This document shows, piece after piece, positions 17,492-24,951 of a stretch of DNA of 64,000 nt. Below the pieces are notes generated by a model. It was not told the DNA's origin and made no database searches. It worked only from the letters and a program-made list of their open reading frames with translations. The stretch is from Duganella sp. CF458 (GTDB taxonomy: Bacteria > Pseudomonadota > Gammaproteobacteria > Burkholderiales > Burkholderiaceae_D). The stretch is taken from contig NZ_FOOF01000002.1 of assembly GCF_900113115.1 (NCBI RefSeq), positions 361,901 through 425,900 of the forward strand, given 5' to 3'. A program made the position numbers and the translations under genes. Position 1 is the stretch's first letter, and every line of letters starts with the position of its first letter.

Positions 17492-18711
17492 TGGAACCAA
17501 CCAATGTCCTGCTGGTAGACGACCTGCCGGAAAACCTGCGCGCCTTGAAGGCCCTGGTGCGCGCCGACGATCGCATGATCTACCAGGCCAGAAACGGCGA
17601 AGAAGCGCTCGCCCTGTTGCTGGAACACGAATTCGCCCTCGCCATTGTGGACGTGCAGATGCCCGGCATGGATGGCTTTGAACTGGCGGAGCTGATGCGC
17701 GGCACCGGCAAGACCCGCCATATCCCCATCGTATTCGTCAGCGCGGCCGGCAAGGAACTGAATTACGCCTTCAAAGGCTACGAAGCGGGCGCGGTGGATT
17801 TCCTCTACAAGCCGCTGGATTCGGATGCGGTGAAAAGCAAGGTCAATGTCTTCGTCGACCTGTTCCGCCAGAAGCAGGAAGTGCGGCAGATCGTCGAACA
17901 GCGCGAAGCCACGGTGCGCGAGCTGAACGCCGTGCAGCAGGAGCTGCAGCGCGCGCTGGAAATGCGCGACCAGTTCATGTCCATGGTGGCGCACGAATTG
18001 CGCACGCCGCTGAACACCCTCTACCTGGAAGCGCAGATGCGCAAGCTGCAGCTCGAGCGCGGCAACATGGACCACTTCGCGCCGGAGCAGCTGGAGCGCA
18101 TGGTGGCGCGCGACATGCGCCAGATCCACGCCATGGTGCGCCTGATCGACGACATGCTCGATGTATCGCGCATCCGCGCCGGCAAGCTGTCGATCCGACC
18201 CGCGCGGGTCGACCTGGAAGCGCTCCTGCAGCGCATCGTCGGCGACCTGTCGCACCATGCGGCCGACATGCACAGTGAACTGCGCCTGTCGATCTTGCAG
18301 CCCGTGGCCGGATGCTGGGACGAATTCCGCGTGGAGCAGGTAATCGTCAACCTGATCAACAACGCCCTGCGCTACGGCGGCGGCAAGCCGGTCGACGTGC
18401 GCCTGCACGCCGACAGCCAGAACGCCCGCATCGAAGTGATCGACCAGGGCGTCGGTATTCCCGAAGAAGTGCTGCCGAAAATCTTCGAACCCTTCGAGCG
18501 CGGAAAGATGGAAGGCATGCCGGCCGGTCTTGGCCTGGGCCTCTACATCTCGCGCCAGCTCGCCGAATCGCACGGCGGCAGCCTGACCTGCCGCAGCAAG
18601 CCCAATGAAGGCGCCACTTTCATCTTCACGTTGCCCCGCGCCGACGAAATGTCCACCGCGGGACCGGGAACAAGCAAGGAGATTTTGCCTTTGCCGGCAA
18701 GTTGTGCCTAG
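17491..18711 (+). CDS. Response regulator-histidine kinase fusion
   Basis: 406 residues, no membrane segment. Receiver domain first (about 1-125; acceptor Asp in IVDVQMPGMDG), short coiled coil, then HisKA with His in MVAHELRTP (about residue 169), and HATPase with NLINNALRYGG, DQGVGIPEEVLPKIFEPF and GLGLGLYISRQ. This order (REC before kinase) fits an intermediate that accepts phosphate from the hybrid kinase at 12535 and passes or resets it. It is coupled to the CheB gene by a one-base overlap. Output is unknown; no DNA-binding regulator is present in the operon. Confidence 0.94.
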   Translation: MEPTNVLLVDDLPENLRALKALVRADDRMIYQARNGEEALALLLEHEFALAIVDVQMPGMDGFELAELMRGTGKTRHIPIVFVSAAGKELNYAFKGYEAGAVDFLYKPLDSDAVKSKVNVFVDLFRQKQEVRQIVEQREATVRELNAVQQELQRALEMRDQFMSMVAHELRTPLNTLYLEAQMRKLQLERGNMDHFAPEQLERMVARDMRQIHAMVRLIDDMLDVSRIRAGKLSIRPARVDLEALLQRIVGDLSHHAADMHSELRLSILQPVAGCWDEFRVEQVIVNLINNALRYGGGKPVDVRLHADSQNARIEVIDQGVGIPEEVLPKIFEPFERGKMEGMPAGLGLGLYISRQLAESHGGSLTCRSKPNEGATFIFTLPRADEMSTAGPGTSKEILPLPASCA

Positions 18712-18719
18712 AATGTTGC

Positions 18720-19190
18720 ATGAACCGGGACTTGCTCAGGGAACGCAGGGAATGGCTTCTGCGGCGCAATTGCTCATTGTCGCCCCAGCAGATGGGGATG
18801 GCTTATGCCTTGATGTGCCTGTTCTCGTTTGCGGTGGCTACCGGCTTCGTGATGGTGGGCATGTGGCAGGTTCTTTTCTTCACCGTGCTGGAGATGACAG
18901 CCGTGGCGGCCGCCTTCCTTTACTTCGCCCGCCATGCCACGGACTATGAACACATCGTGCTCGCCAACGGCAAGCTGCTGGTGGAACAGGTCTCCGCCGG
19001 CAAAATGAGCGTGACGCAGCTCGAACTCTACTTCCTGCGGCTGCAAATGCCCGCCCGCTACGGCGAGCTGATTCACCTTGAATCGAAAGGCATCGCAGTC
19101 GACATCGGCTACTTCGCCACCGACCCGCGCCGCCGCGCGCTGGCCCGGGAGCTGCGCGCGGAAGTGCAGGGCGGTTTGTTCAGCGATTAG
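18720..19190 (+). CDS. DUF2244-like inner membrane protein
   Basis: 156 residues from the ATG at 18720. Two hydrophobic segments (about 32-75) flank a short turn, followed by a soluble domain with HATDYEHIVLANGKLLVEQ, which matches the DUF2244 pattern. The family is of unknown function and is often found near respiratory genes. It begins nine bases after the receiver-kinase stop, so it may be the last gene of the signalling operon, but its function may be unrelated. It is convergent with ompW with a ten-base gap and no clear terminator. Confidence 0.8.
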   Translation: MNRDLLRERREWLLRRNCSLSPQQMGMAYALMCLFSFAVATGFVMVGMWQVLFFTVLEMTAVAAAFLYFARHATDYEHIVLANGKLLVEQVSAGKMSVTQLELYFLRLQMPARYGELIHLESKGIAVDIGYFATDPRRRALARELRAEVQGGLFSD

Positions 19191-19200
19191 ATGTCAGCTG

Positions 19201-19803
19201 TCAGAAGCGGTAGCCCACACCCACGCCCAGCAGCACAGGATCAACCTTGACCTTGCTGACCTTCACGCCCGCCAGCATCACGTCGCTGCGGATCTGCACT
19301 TTCTTGATATCCAGGTTGAGCGACCAGTTCTTGTCCAGCTTGTAGTCCACGCCAGCCTGCAGGGCCAGGCCGAGGCTGTCGTGCTCCAGGCTGCCTTGGC
19401 CGCCCAGGATCTTGTTCTTGGAGAAGGTCGTCCAGTTCACACCCACGCCCACGTAAGGGCTGAATGGCGACGACGGGGTGAAGTGGTACTGCGCCAGCAG
19501 GGTCGGCGGCAGGTGCTTGAAAGTACCGATGGACGCGCCATCCAGGTAGACATCATGCTTTTGCGGGTAGGTCAGCACCAGTTCAGCGGAAATATTCGGC
19601 GTCAAGAAGTAGGAGATATCCACTTCCGGAATGGTCTTGCTGCTGACGGTGATGAGGTCGGACGGGCCTACGCCGGCAATCGGGTCGGACTTGTCTGCCG
19701 GGTTGATGTGGACGGCGCGTGCACGCAGCTGCCACGGCGTTTCCTGTGCCATTGCACCCAGCGCCACGCCACCCAGGACAACTGCCAAAATCGCTTTCTT
19801 CAT
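19201..19803 (-). CDS. ompW: OmpW-family outer membrane protein
   Basis: 200 residues. Signal peptide MKKAILAVVLGGVALGAMAQ, then an eight-stranded beta-barrel pattern: N-terminal WQLRARAVHINP, central PPTLLAQYHF and SPYVGVGVNWT, and a C-terminal strand ending VGVGYRF with aromatic Phe for barrel assembly. OmpW proteins form narrow hydrophobic channels. An FNR-like palindrome lies about 70 bases upstream at 19874-19889; in enterobacteria ompW is known to respond to oxygen through FNR, so similar control here is plausible. Confidence 0.95.
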   Translation of the reverse strand: MKKAILAVVLGGVALGAMAQETPWQLRARAVHINPADKSDPIAGVGPSDLITVSSKTIPEVDISYFLTPNISAELVLTYPQKHDVYLDGASIGTFKHLPPTLLAQYHFTPSSPFSPYVGVGVNWTTFSKNKILGGQGSLEHDSLGLALQAGVDYKLDKNWSLNLDIKKVQIRSDVMLAGVKVSKVKVDPVLLGVGVGYRF

Positions 19804-19873
19804 TTCACTGCCTCTTTCGCTTGGTCATTGATATTCGGTATGTGAAAGTCTATTGATGCGACGCAGCAAAATC

Positions 19874-19889
19874 TTTGACCTAAGTCAAA
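19874..19889. promoter_or_regulatory. FNR/ANR-like palindrome between ompW and the molybdo-enzyme operon
   Basis: TTTGAC-CTAA-GTCAAA is a perfect inverted repeat with a four-base spacer. It differs from the FNR consensus TTGAT-N4-ATCAA only at the symmetric fifth position of each arm. It lies 70 bases from the ompW start and 84 bases from the iron-sulfur subunit start, so it could act on either or both promoters. Confidence 0.6.
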
Positions 19890-19972
19890 ATTGCCGGAAC
19901 GAACACAAGTTAGCTAAAACGGGAGTAAGATCACGCGAATTCACATCCCACCCTATCCCCCGGAGGCAGGAA

Positions 19973-20467
19973 ATGAAATTGCACGTCAATGGCCAGGTAC
20001 GCGAGTTCGAGGCCGAAGAAGATACCCCGCTGTTGTGGGTGATCCGCGAACAGCTTGGACTCACCGGCACCAAATACGGCTGCGGGGTGGCGCAATGCGG
20101 CGCCTGCACCGTGCACATTGACGGCGAACCGACGCGCAGCTGCGTGCGCCCTGTTTCCACCGTGACCGCCGAGCAGAAGATCGTCACCATCGAAGGCCTG
20201 AGCCTGGACGGCAACCATCCGGTGCAAAAAGCCTGGGCCGCGCTCGACGTGCCGCAGTGCGGCTTCTGCCAGTCCGGCATGATCATGGCCGCCGCCGCGC
20301 TGCTGAAACAGAAGAAGAACCCGACCGACGCGGACATCGACGCCGCCATGACCAATATCTGCCGCTGCGGCACCTATAACCGCGTGCGCAAGGCGATCCA
20401 CGTGATCGCCAAGGGCGGCGACGTGAAGACCGCAGGCCTGGACATCGTGGAAGGGAGCAAAGCATGA
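19973..20467 (+). CDS. 2Fe-2S subunit of a xanthine dehydrogenase-family molybdo-enzyme (IorA-like)
   Basis: 164 residues from the ATG at 19973, preceded by GGAGG. The N-terminal plant-type ferredoxin cluster ([10 protein letters not shown]...SC) and the C-terminal cluster (CGFCQSG...NICRCGTY) are complete, so it should carry two 2Fe-2S centres that pass electrons from the molybdenum site. It matches the small subunit of isoquinoline oxidoreductase-like enzymes. It has no signal peptide of its own and would be exported together with the Tat-tagged large subunit. Its TGA overlaps the ATG of the large subunit. Confidence 0.95.
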   Translation: MKLHVNGQVREFEAEEDTPLLWVIREQLGLTGTKYGCGVAQCGACTVHIDGEPTRSCVRPVSTVTAEQKIVTIEGLSLDGNHPVQKAWAALDVPQCGFCQSGMIMAAAALLKQKKNPTDADIDAAMTNICRCGTYNRVRKAIHVIAKGGDVKTAGLDIVEGSKA

Positions 20468-22668
20468 GCGCCATGACACGTCGCGGTTTCCTCGGCCGCT
20501 CGCTGGGCGCCACCGCAGGCCTGATGTTCGGCTTCCATATACCGTTCGCGGAAGCGCAGCAGGCTGCCACCGCCGCCGTTGCTGCTGCCGCTGCTGCTGC
20601 TGATGCGCCCGAAATCAACGCCTGGGTCGTGGTCAAGCCGGACGACACCATCGTGGTTCGCATCGCCCGCTCCGAAATGGGCCAGGGCACGCTGACCGGC
20701 CTGGCGCAACTGGTCGTCGAGGAACTGGACGGCGACTGGAGCAAGGTCACCACCGAATACCCGTCGCCCGGCCGCCAGCTCGCACGCAACCGCGTGTGGG
20801 GCAGCTTCTCCACCGGCGGCAGCCGCGGCGTGCGCGAATCGCACGAATACGTCCGCAAGGGCGGCGCCGCCGCCCGCACCATGCTGGTTCAAGCCGCCGC
20901 AACGCAATGGGGCGTGCCAGCCGCCGAATGCGTGGCCTCCAAGAGCGTGATCACCCACACCCCATCCGGCCGCACGCTCACCTACGGCAAGGTCGCCGAC
21001 GCCGCCGGCAAGCTGCCAGCACCCGCCGCAGCCGACATCAAGCTGAAAGACCCGAAAGACTGGAAGCTGGCCGGCAAGCGCCTGGCGCGCCTGGACACGG
21101 TCGACAAGACTACCGGCAAGCAGGTCTACGGCATGGACTTCAAGCTGCCCGGCATGCTGAACGCAGCCATCAAGGACTGCCCGGTCTTCGGCGGCAAGGT
21201 GAAGAGCTTTGACGCGGCCGCCATCGTCGGCAAGCCCGGCGTGAAGAAAGTAATCCAGGTAGGCGACAGCGCCGTGGCCGTGGTGGCCGACACCTGGTGG
21301 CGCGCCCGCAGCGCTCTCGACGCCCTGCCGATCGAATGGGACAAAGGCCCCAACGCCGGCATGAACAGCAAGGACACCGCCGCCTGGATCAAGAACGGCC
21401 TGGATGCACCCGAAGCTGCAGTCGGCAACAAGAACGGCGACGCCAAGGCTGCCCTGGCCGGCGCCCACCGCAAGATCGAAGCCGTCTACAGCTACCCGCA
21501 CCAGAACCACGCCACGATGGAGGTGATGAACGCCACCGCCGTGTGGACGCCGGAGCGCTGCGACGTCTGGACCCCGACGCAAAACGGCGAAGCCGCCCTG
21601 GCCGCTACCAGCGAAGCGGCCGGCCTGCCGCTTGCGAAATGCGAAGTCACCAAGCTGCACCTCGGCGGGGGCTTCGGCCGGCGCGGCGCTACGCACGACT
21701 GGGTGACCCAGGTCGTAAAGATCGCCAAGGAGCTGCCCGGCACGCCGGTCAAATTGATCTGGACGCGTGAAGAGGACATGCAGCACGGCCGCTACCACCC
21801 GGTCAGCCAATGCAAGCTCACCGCAGGCCTGGACGCAAAAGGCGAGCTGACCGCACTGCACATGCGCATCGCCGGCCAATCGATCCTCGCCGCGCTGTTC
21901 CCGCAGAACGTCAAGGAGGGCAAGGACCCGGCGGTATTCCAGGGCCTGAACCCGCCCGGCCCTGAAGCCTCGTTCGGCTACACGGTCCCGAACCTGCTGA
22001 TCGACCACGCCATGCGCAACCCCGCCGTGCCGCCAGGCTTCTGGCGCGGCGTGAACCTGAACCAGAACGCGATCTACATCGAATGCTTCCTCGACGAAAT
22101 CGCCCATGCCACGAAGCAGGACCCGCTGGCCCTGCGCCGCAAGCTGATGAAGGACAGCCCGAAACACCTGGCAGTCCTCAATGCCGCGGCCGAGAAAGCC
22201 GGCTGGTCCAAGCCGCCGAAAAAAGGCATCTACCGCGGCATCGCACAAACGATGGGCTTCGGCAGCTACGTCGCCGCCGTGGCGGAAGTCTCGGTCAGCA
22301 AGGAAGGCAAGCTGAAGATCCATCGCATCGTCGCCGCCACCGATCCCGGCCACGCCGTGAACCCGCAGCAGATCGAAGCGCAGGTGGAAGGCAGCTTCGT
22401 CTACGGCCTGAGCGCAGCGCTATACGGCGAAATCACCATCAAGGACGGCGCAGCCGAGCAAACCAACTTCGACACCTACAACGTGCTGAAGATGGACGAG
22501 ATGCCGAAGGTTGAAACGGTGGTTATGCCAAGCGGCGGATTCTGGGGCGGCGTCGGCGAACCCACCATTGCGGTAGCCGCCCCCGCAGTCCTGAACGCCA
22601 TCTTCGCCGCCACAGGAAAACGCATCCGCGACCTCCCGCTGAAGAACCACAGCCTGAAGAAAGCGTAA
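20464..22668 (+). CDS. Molybdopterin-binding large subunit, Tat-exported aldehyde/xanthine dehydrogenase family (IorB-like)
   Basis: 734 residues. The N-terminus has a Tat signal (TRRGFLG, hydrophobic stretch, AEA), followed by an Ala-rich linker. The molybdenum cofactor domains follow: GGGFGRRG in the middle and the catalytic Glu in [13 protein letters not shown] near the C-terminus. It should hydroxylate an aldehyde or N-heterocycle in the periplasm using water as oxygen donor; substrate unknown. A c-type cytochrome usually accepts the electrons. Here the next gene, two bases downstream, is soxX, and the whole sox set follows in the same operon. This linkage is unusual. Confidence 0.94.
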   Translation: MSAMTRRGFLGRSLGATAGLMFGFHIPFAEAQQAATAAVAAAAAAADAPEINAWVVVKPDDTIVVRIARSEMGQGTLTGLAQLVVEELDGDWSKVTTEYPSPGRQLARNRVWGSFSTGGSRGVRESHEYVRKGGAAARTMLVQAAATQWGVPAAECVASKSVITHTPSGRTLTYGKVADAAGKLPAPAAADIKLKDPKDWKLAGKRLARLDTVDKTTGKQVYGMDFKLPGMLNAAIKDCPVFGGKVKSFDAAAIVGKPGVKKVIQVGDSAVAVVADTWWRARSALDALPIEWDKGPNAGMNSKDTAAWIKNGLDAPEAAVGNKNGDAKAALAGAHRKIEAVYSYPHQNHATMEVMNATAVWTPERCDVWTPTQNGEAALAATSEAAGLPLAKCEVTKLHLGGGFGRRGATHDWVTQVVKIAKELPGTPVKLIWTREEDMQHGRYHPVSQCKLTAGLDAKGELTALHMRIAGQSILAALFPQNVKEGKDPAVFQGLNPPGPEASFGYTVPNLLIDHAMRNPAVPPGFWRGVNLNQNAIYIECFLDEIAHATKQDPLALRRKLMKDSPKHLAVLNAAAEKAGWSKPPKKGIYRGIAQTMGFGSYVAAVAEVSVSKEGKLKIHRIVAATDPGHAVNPQQIEAQVEGSFVYGLSAALYGEITIKDGAAEQTNFDTYNVLKMDEMPKVETVVMPSGGFWGGVGEPTIAVAAPAVLNAIFAATGKRIRDLPLKNHSLKKA

Positions 22669-22670
22669 GC

Positions 22671-23111
22671 ATGTCCCCCGCCCGCGGCCCGCGAGCAGAC
22701 GGTGCCAGACCCAAGGGTCTGACACCGGTTTACCGGTTTTTGATGGCCACGCTGATCGCCACAACCGCCCAAGCCCAGGACGGCGACCCAGCCCGCGGCC
22801 GCACTCTCGTCGCCAACCGCCAGCAAGGCCTCTGCCTGCTCTGCCACCAGGCCCCCATCCCCGAGGAACGCTTCCAAGGCAACCTGGCCCCCGACCTGGC
22901 AGGCGTCGGCGACCGCTACACCAGGTCCGAGCTCCGCCAGCGCATCATGGACAGCAGCGCCATCAACCCCGGCACCATCATGCCTTCGTACGCCAAGACC
23001 ACCGGCCTGACGCGCGTAGCCCCCGCCTACCGCGACAAGCCAATCTTCACCGCGCAGCAGGTCGAAGACGTCGTCGCCTACCTTACCACCCTGCGCGCCG
23101 AGACGAAATGA
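22671..23111 (+). CDS. soxX: Sulfur-oxidation c-type cytochrome SoxX
   Basis: 146 residues from ATG 22671, or 122 from ATG 22743. SoxX is the monohaem partner of SoxA; SoxAX joins thiosulfate to SoxY. One haem motif, CLLCH, is followed by the family patterns NLAPDLAGVGDRYTRSELRQRIMD, MPSYAKTTGLTRVAP and AQQVEDVVAYLTTLR with the probable Met ligand in IMPSY. The 5' end is odd: codons 11-24 are encoded by a copy of the palindromic repeat also present at 7942-8044. That gives an Arg/Lys-rich n-region ahead of a very short hydrophobic core (MATLIATTAQAQ). Confidence 0.9.
   Translation: MSPARGPRADGARPKGLTPVYRFLMATLIATTAQAQDGDPARGRTLVANRQQGLCLLCHQAPIPEERFQGNLAPDLAGVGDRYTRSELRQRIMDSSAINPGTIMPSYAKTTGLTRVAPAYRDKPIFTAQQVEDVVAYLTTLRAETK
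22701..22740. repeat. Palindromic repeat copy inside the 5' end of soxX
   Basis: A near-perfect hairpin (GGTGCCAGACCC, AA, GGGTCTGACACC; one mismatched pair) is followed by CCGGTTTACCGG. 22717-22740 is the exact reverse complement of 7942-7965. A shorter match, ACCGGTTTACCGG, lies at 23921-23933 in the signal peptide of soxA. This appears to be a dispersed element of the genome that has entered coding sequence. Confidence 0.85.
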
Positions 23112-23551
23112 CCACCCGCCGCCAACTCCTCGCCGCGTTGCCCCTGCTGGCCCTGATCCGACCCGCCCAGGCCACGCCCACCGAGATGACAGCCGCCATC
23201 GCCGCGTACACGAATAACGCCAACATCCAGCGCGGCCGCGTGCAGATCGAGATCGCCCAACTGATCGACAACGGCAACGCAGTCCCGATCACGGTGCGGA
23301 TCGACAGCCCGATGACCGAGCAAGACCACGTGACGGACATTGCAATCTTCAACGAAAAGAACCCGCTGCCCGACGTGGTCCGCTTCAAGCTGACGCCCCT
23401 GGCCGGCAAGGCCGAAATCAGCACCCGCATCCGCCTCGCCACCAGCCAGACGCTCACCGCGATAGCCCGTACCAGCGACGGCCAATGGTGGCAACAGACA
23501 GTCGATGTGATTGTCGCCCTGGCCGCCTGCGTAGAAGGGGAGCCCATCTGA
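23108..23551 (+). CDS. soxY: SoxY-like sulfur carrier with degenerate C-terminal arm
   Basis: 147 residues. A twin-arginine-like signal (TTRRQLLAALPLLALIRPAQA) precedes an immunoglobulin-like SoxY domain (AYTNNANIQRGRVQIEIAQLIDNGNAVPITV begins the conserved part). In classical SoxY, sulfur is carried on Cys in a C-terminal GGCGG swinging arm. Here the protein ends ...LAACVEGEPI: a Cys is present but the glycines are lost and the tail is longer. It overlaps soxX by four bases and is followed after one base by soxZ, so the SoxYZ dimer is probably still made. Carrier activity is uncertain. Confidence 0.85.
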   Translation: MTTRRQLLAALPLLALIRPAQATPTEMTAAIAAYTNNANIQRGRVQIEIAQLIDNGNAVPITVRIDSPMTEQDHVTDIAIFNEKNPLPDVVRFKLTPLAGKAEISTRIRLATSQTLTAIARTSDGQWWQQTVDVIVALAACVEGEPI

Positions 23552-23552
23552 C

Positions 23553-23876
23553 ATGGCCAGCGCCCTGATCCACATGCCCGCAAGCGCGAAGCCCGGTGAG
23601 GTAATCGAAGTGCGCGCCCTGATTGCCCATACGATGGAAACCGGCTTCCGCCCCGGCCCCGACGGCAAGCCCCTCCCGCGCGACATCCTCCGCAAGTTCG
23701 AATGCCGCTACAACGGCAAGGTGGTCATCAGCGCCGAACTGCACCCCGCCATGAGCGCCAACCCGTACATCGCCTTCTTCATCAAGGCAAGCACCAGCGG
23801 CACTCTCGAATTCACCTGGACCGGCGACAACGGCTTCACCCAAACCGAAACAAAGCAGCTAGCGGTGCAATCATGA
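23553..23876 (+). CDS. soxZ: SoxZ, partner of the sulfur carrier SoxY
   Basis: 107 residues, usual length. It has the immunoglobulin-like fold pattern HMPASAKPGEVIEVRALIAHTMETGFRP, the conserved RKFECRYNGKVV, the segment HPAMSANPYIAFF, and FTWTGDNGFTQTE. SoxZ binds SoxY and has no signal peptide; the complex is exported by the Tat signal of SoxY. One base separates it from soxY, and its stop overlaps the soxA start (ATGA). Confidence 0.95.
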   Translation: MASALIHMPASAKPGEVIEVRALIAHTMETGFRPGPDGKPLPRDILRKFECRYNGKVVISAELHPAMSANPYIAFFIKASTSGTLEFTWTGDNGFTQTETKQLAVQS

Positions 23877-24640
23877 GGCTTGCACTCCTTCTAGCGCTGA
23901 TAAGCTCCACCGCCGCTGGCACCGGTTTACCGGCTTCAGCCCGCAAATCCGGGGCCGCCTACATGTCCCCCGCCACCCAAGCCATGCAAGCCGACGACAC
24001 CCAAAACCCCGCCATGCTCTGGGTCGCCAACGGCGAAGTACTCTGGCGCACCGCCCCAACAGGCGGCAACGGCAAATCCTGCGCCACCTGCCACACCGAC
24101 GCCAAAGCCAGCATGCGCGGCGCAGCCACGAAGTTCCCGCGCTTCAGCAAAGCGGCCGGCAAGGTCATCACGCTGTCGGACCAGATCGAGCAATGCCGCA
24201 CCGGCGCCCTGCAAGCCGCGCCGCTGAAACCCGAATCGCCCGATCTGCTAGCCCTGGAAACCTACATCGCCCTGCAAAGCCGCGGCCTCCCGCTAACGCC
24301 AGCCGTCGACAAGGAAACCAAGCAAGCAGCAGAACGCGGCCAGAAACTCTTCACCACCCGCATCGGCCAGCTCAACCTGAGTTGCGCCCAATGCCACGAC
24401 AACAACGCCGGCAAACGCCTCGCCGGCGCACCGATCCCCCAAGGCCACGCCAACGCCTACCCCATCTACCGCCTCGAATGGCAAGGCGTGGGAAGCCTGC
24501 AACGCCGCTTACGCAACTGCATGAGCGGCGTACGGGCCGACGTCCCGCCCTACGGCGCCCCCGACCTGGTAGACCTCGAAGCCTTTCTAGCCCTGCGCGC
24601 CCAAGGCATGCCACTTGAAACCCCAGGAGTCCGCCCATGA
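23873..24640 (+). CDS. soxA: Sulfur-oxidation dihaem cytochrome SoxA
   Basis: 255 residues from ATG 23873. A signal peptide (MRLALLLALISSTAAG) is followed by two haem motifs, CATCH (about residue 67) and CAQCH (about 168), so this is the dihaem form. The conserved Cys that becomes a persulfide haem ligand is in RNCMSGVRAD, followed by the usual DLVDLEAFLALRAQGMPLETPGVRP tail. SoxA with SoxX catalyses the oxidative attachment of thiosulfate to SoxY. Bases 23921-23933 inside the signal region match the palindromic repeat arm (ACCGGTTTACCGG). The partner SoxB, needed to release sulfate, is not found in the window. Confidence 0.94.
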   Translation: MRLALLLALISSTAAGTGLPASARKSGAAYMSPATQAMQADDTQNPAMLWVANGEVLWRTAPTGGNGKSCATCHTDAKASMRGAATKFPRFSKAAGKVITLSDQIEQCRTGALQAAPLKPESPDLLALETYIALQSRGLPLTPAVDKETKQAAERGQKLFTTRIGQLNLSCAQCHDNNAGKRLAGAPIPQGHANAYPIYRLEWQGVGSLQRRLRNCMSGVRADVPPYGAPDLVDLEAFLALRAQGMPLETPGVRP

Positions 24641-24951
24641 AGACAATCGCAGCGCTGATGCTCGCACTATCCGCCGTGCCACCCGCCATTGCAGCGGAAC
24701 CCATCCCGAACGGCGCCCGCCTCGCCGCCACGTGTACCGGCTGCCACGGCACCAATGGCGCCACCCAAGGCAACGCACTACCGCCGCTGGCAGGCCAGCC
24801 CCAAGACCAACTCCTGGCCGCGCTCAAAGACTTCAAGACCGGCAAGCGCCCCGCCACCATCATGACCCAGCTCGCCAAAGGCTACACTGACGACCAGCTG
24901 GAAATGCTGGCGGCCTACTTCGCCGCCCAGAACAAAGGAGGTGGCAAATGA
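24637..24951 (+). CDS. Small monohaem cytochrome c (SoxE/FccA-like)
   Basis: 104 residues. Signal peptide (MKTIAALMLALSAVPPAIAA), haem motif CTGCHG (about residue 33) and a distal Met in PATIMTQLAKGYT. Length and sequence fit the class I cytochromes that accept electrons from the flavoprotein of sulfide dehydrogenase. It overlaps soxA and the following flavoprotein gene by four bases each, which supports it as the cytochrome subunit of that enzyme. Confidence 0.88.
   Translation: MKTIAALMLALSAVPPAIAAEPIPNGARLAATCTGCHGTNGATQGNALPPLAGQPQDQLLAALKDFKTGKRPATIMTQLAKGYTDDQLEMLAAYFAAQNKGGGK

Noticed and set aside
20565..20610. GCT/GCC microsatellite suggesting a frameshift
   Set aside because: It codes for the Ala-rich linker after the Tat signal of the large subunit and keeps the frame.
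20374..22353. 659-residue minus-strand frame under the molybdo-enzyme gene
   Set aside because: Antisense shadow; the plus-strand enzyme has all motifs.
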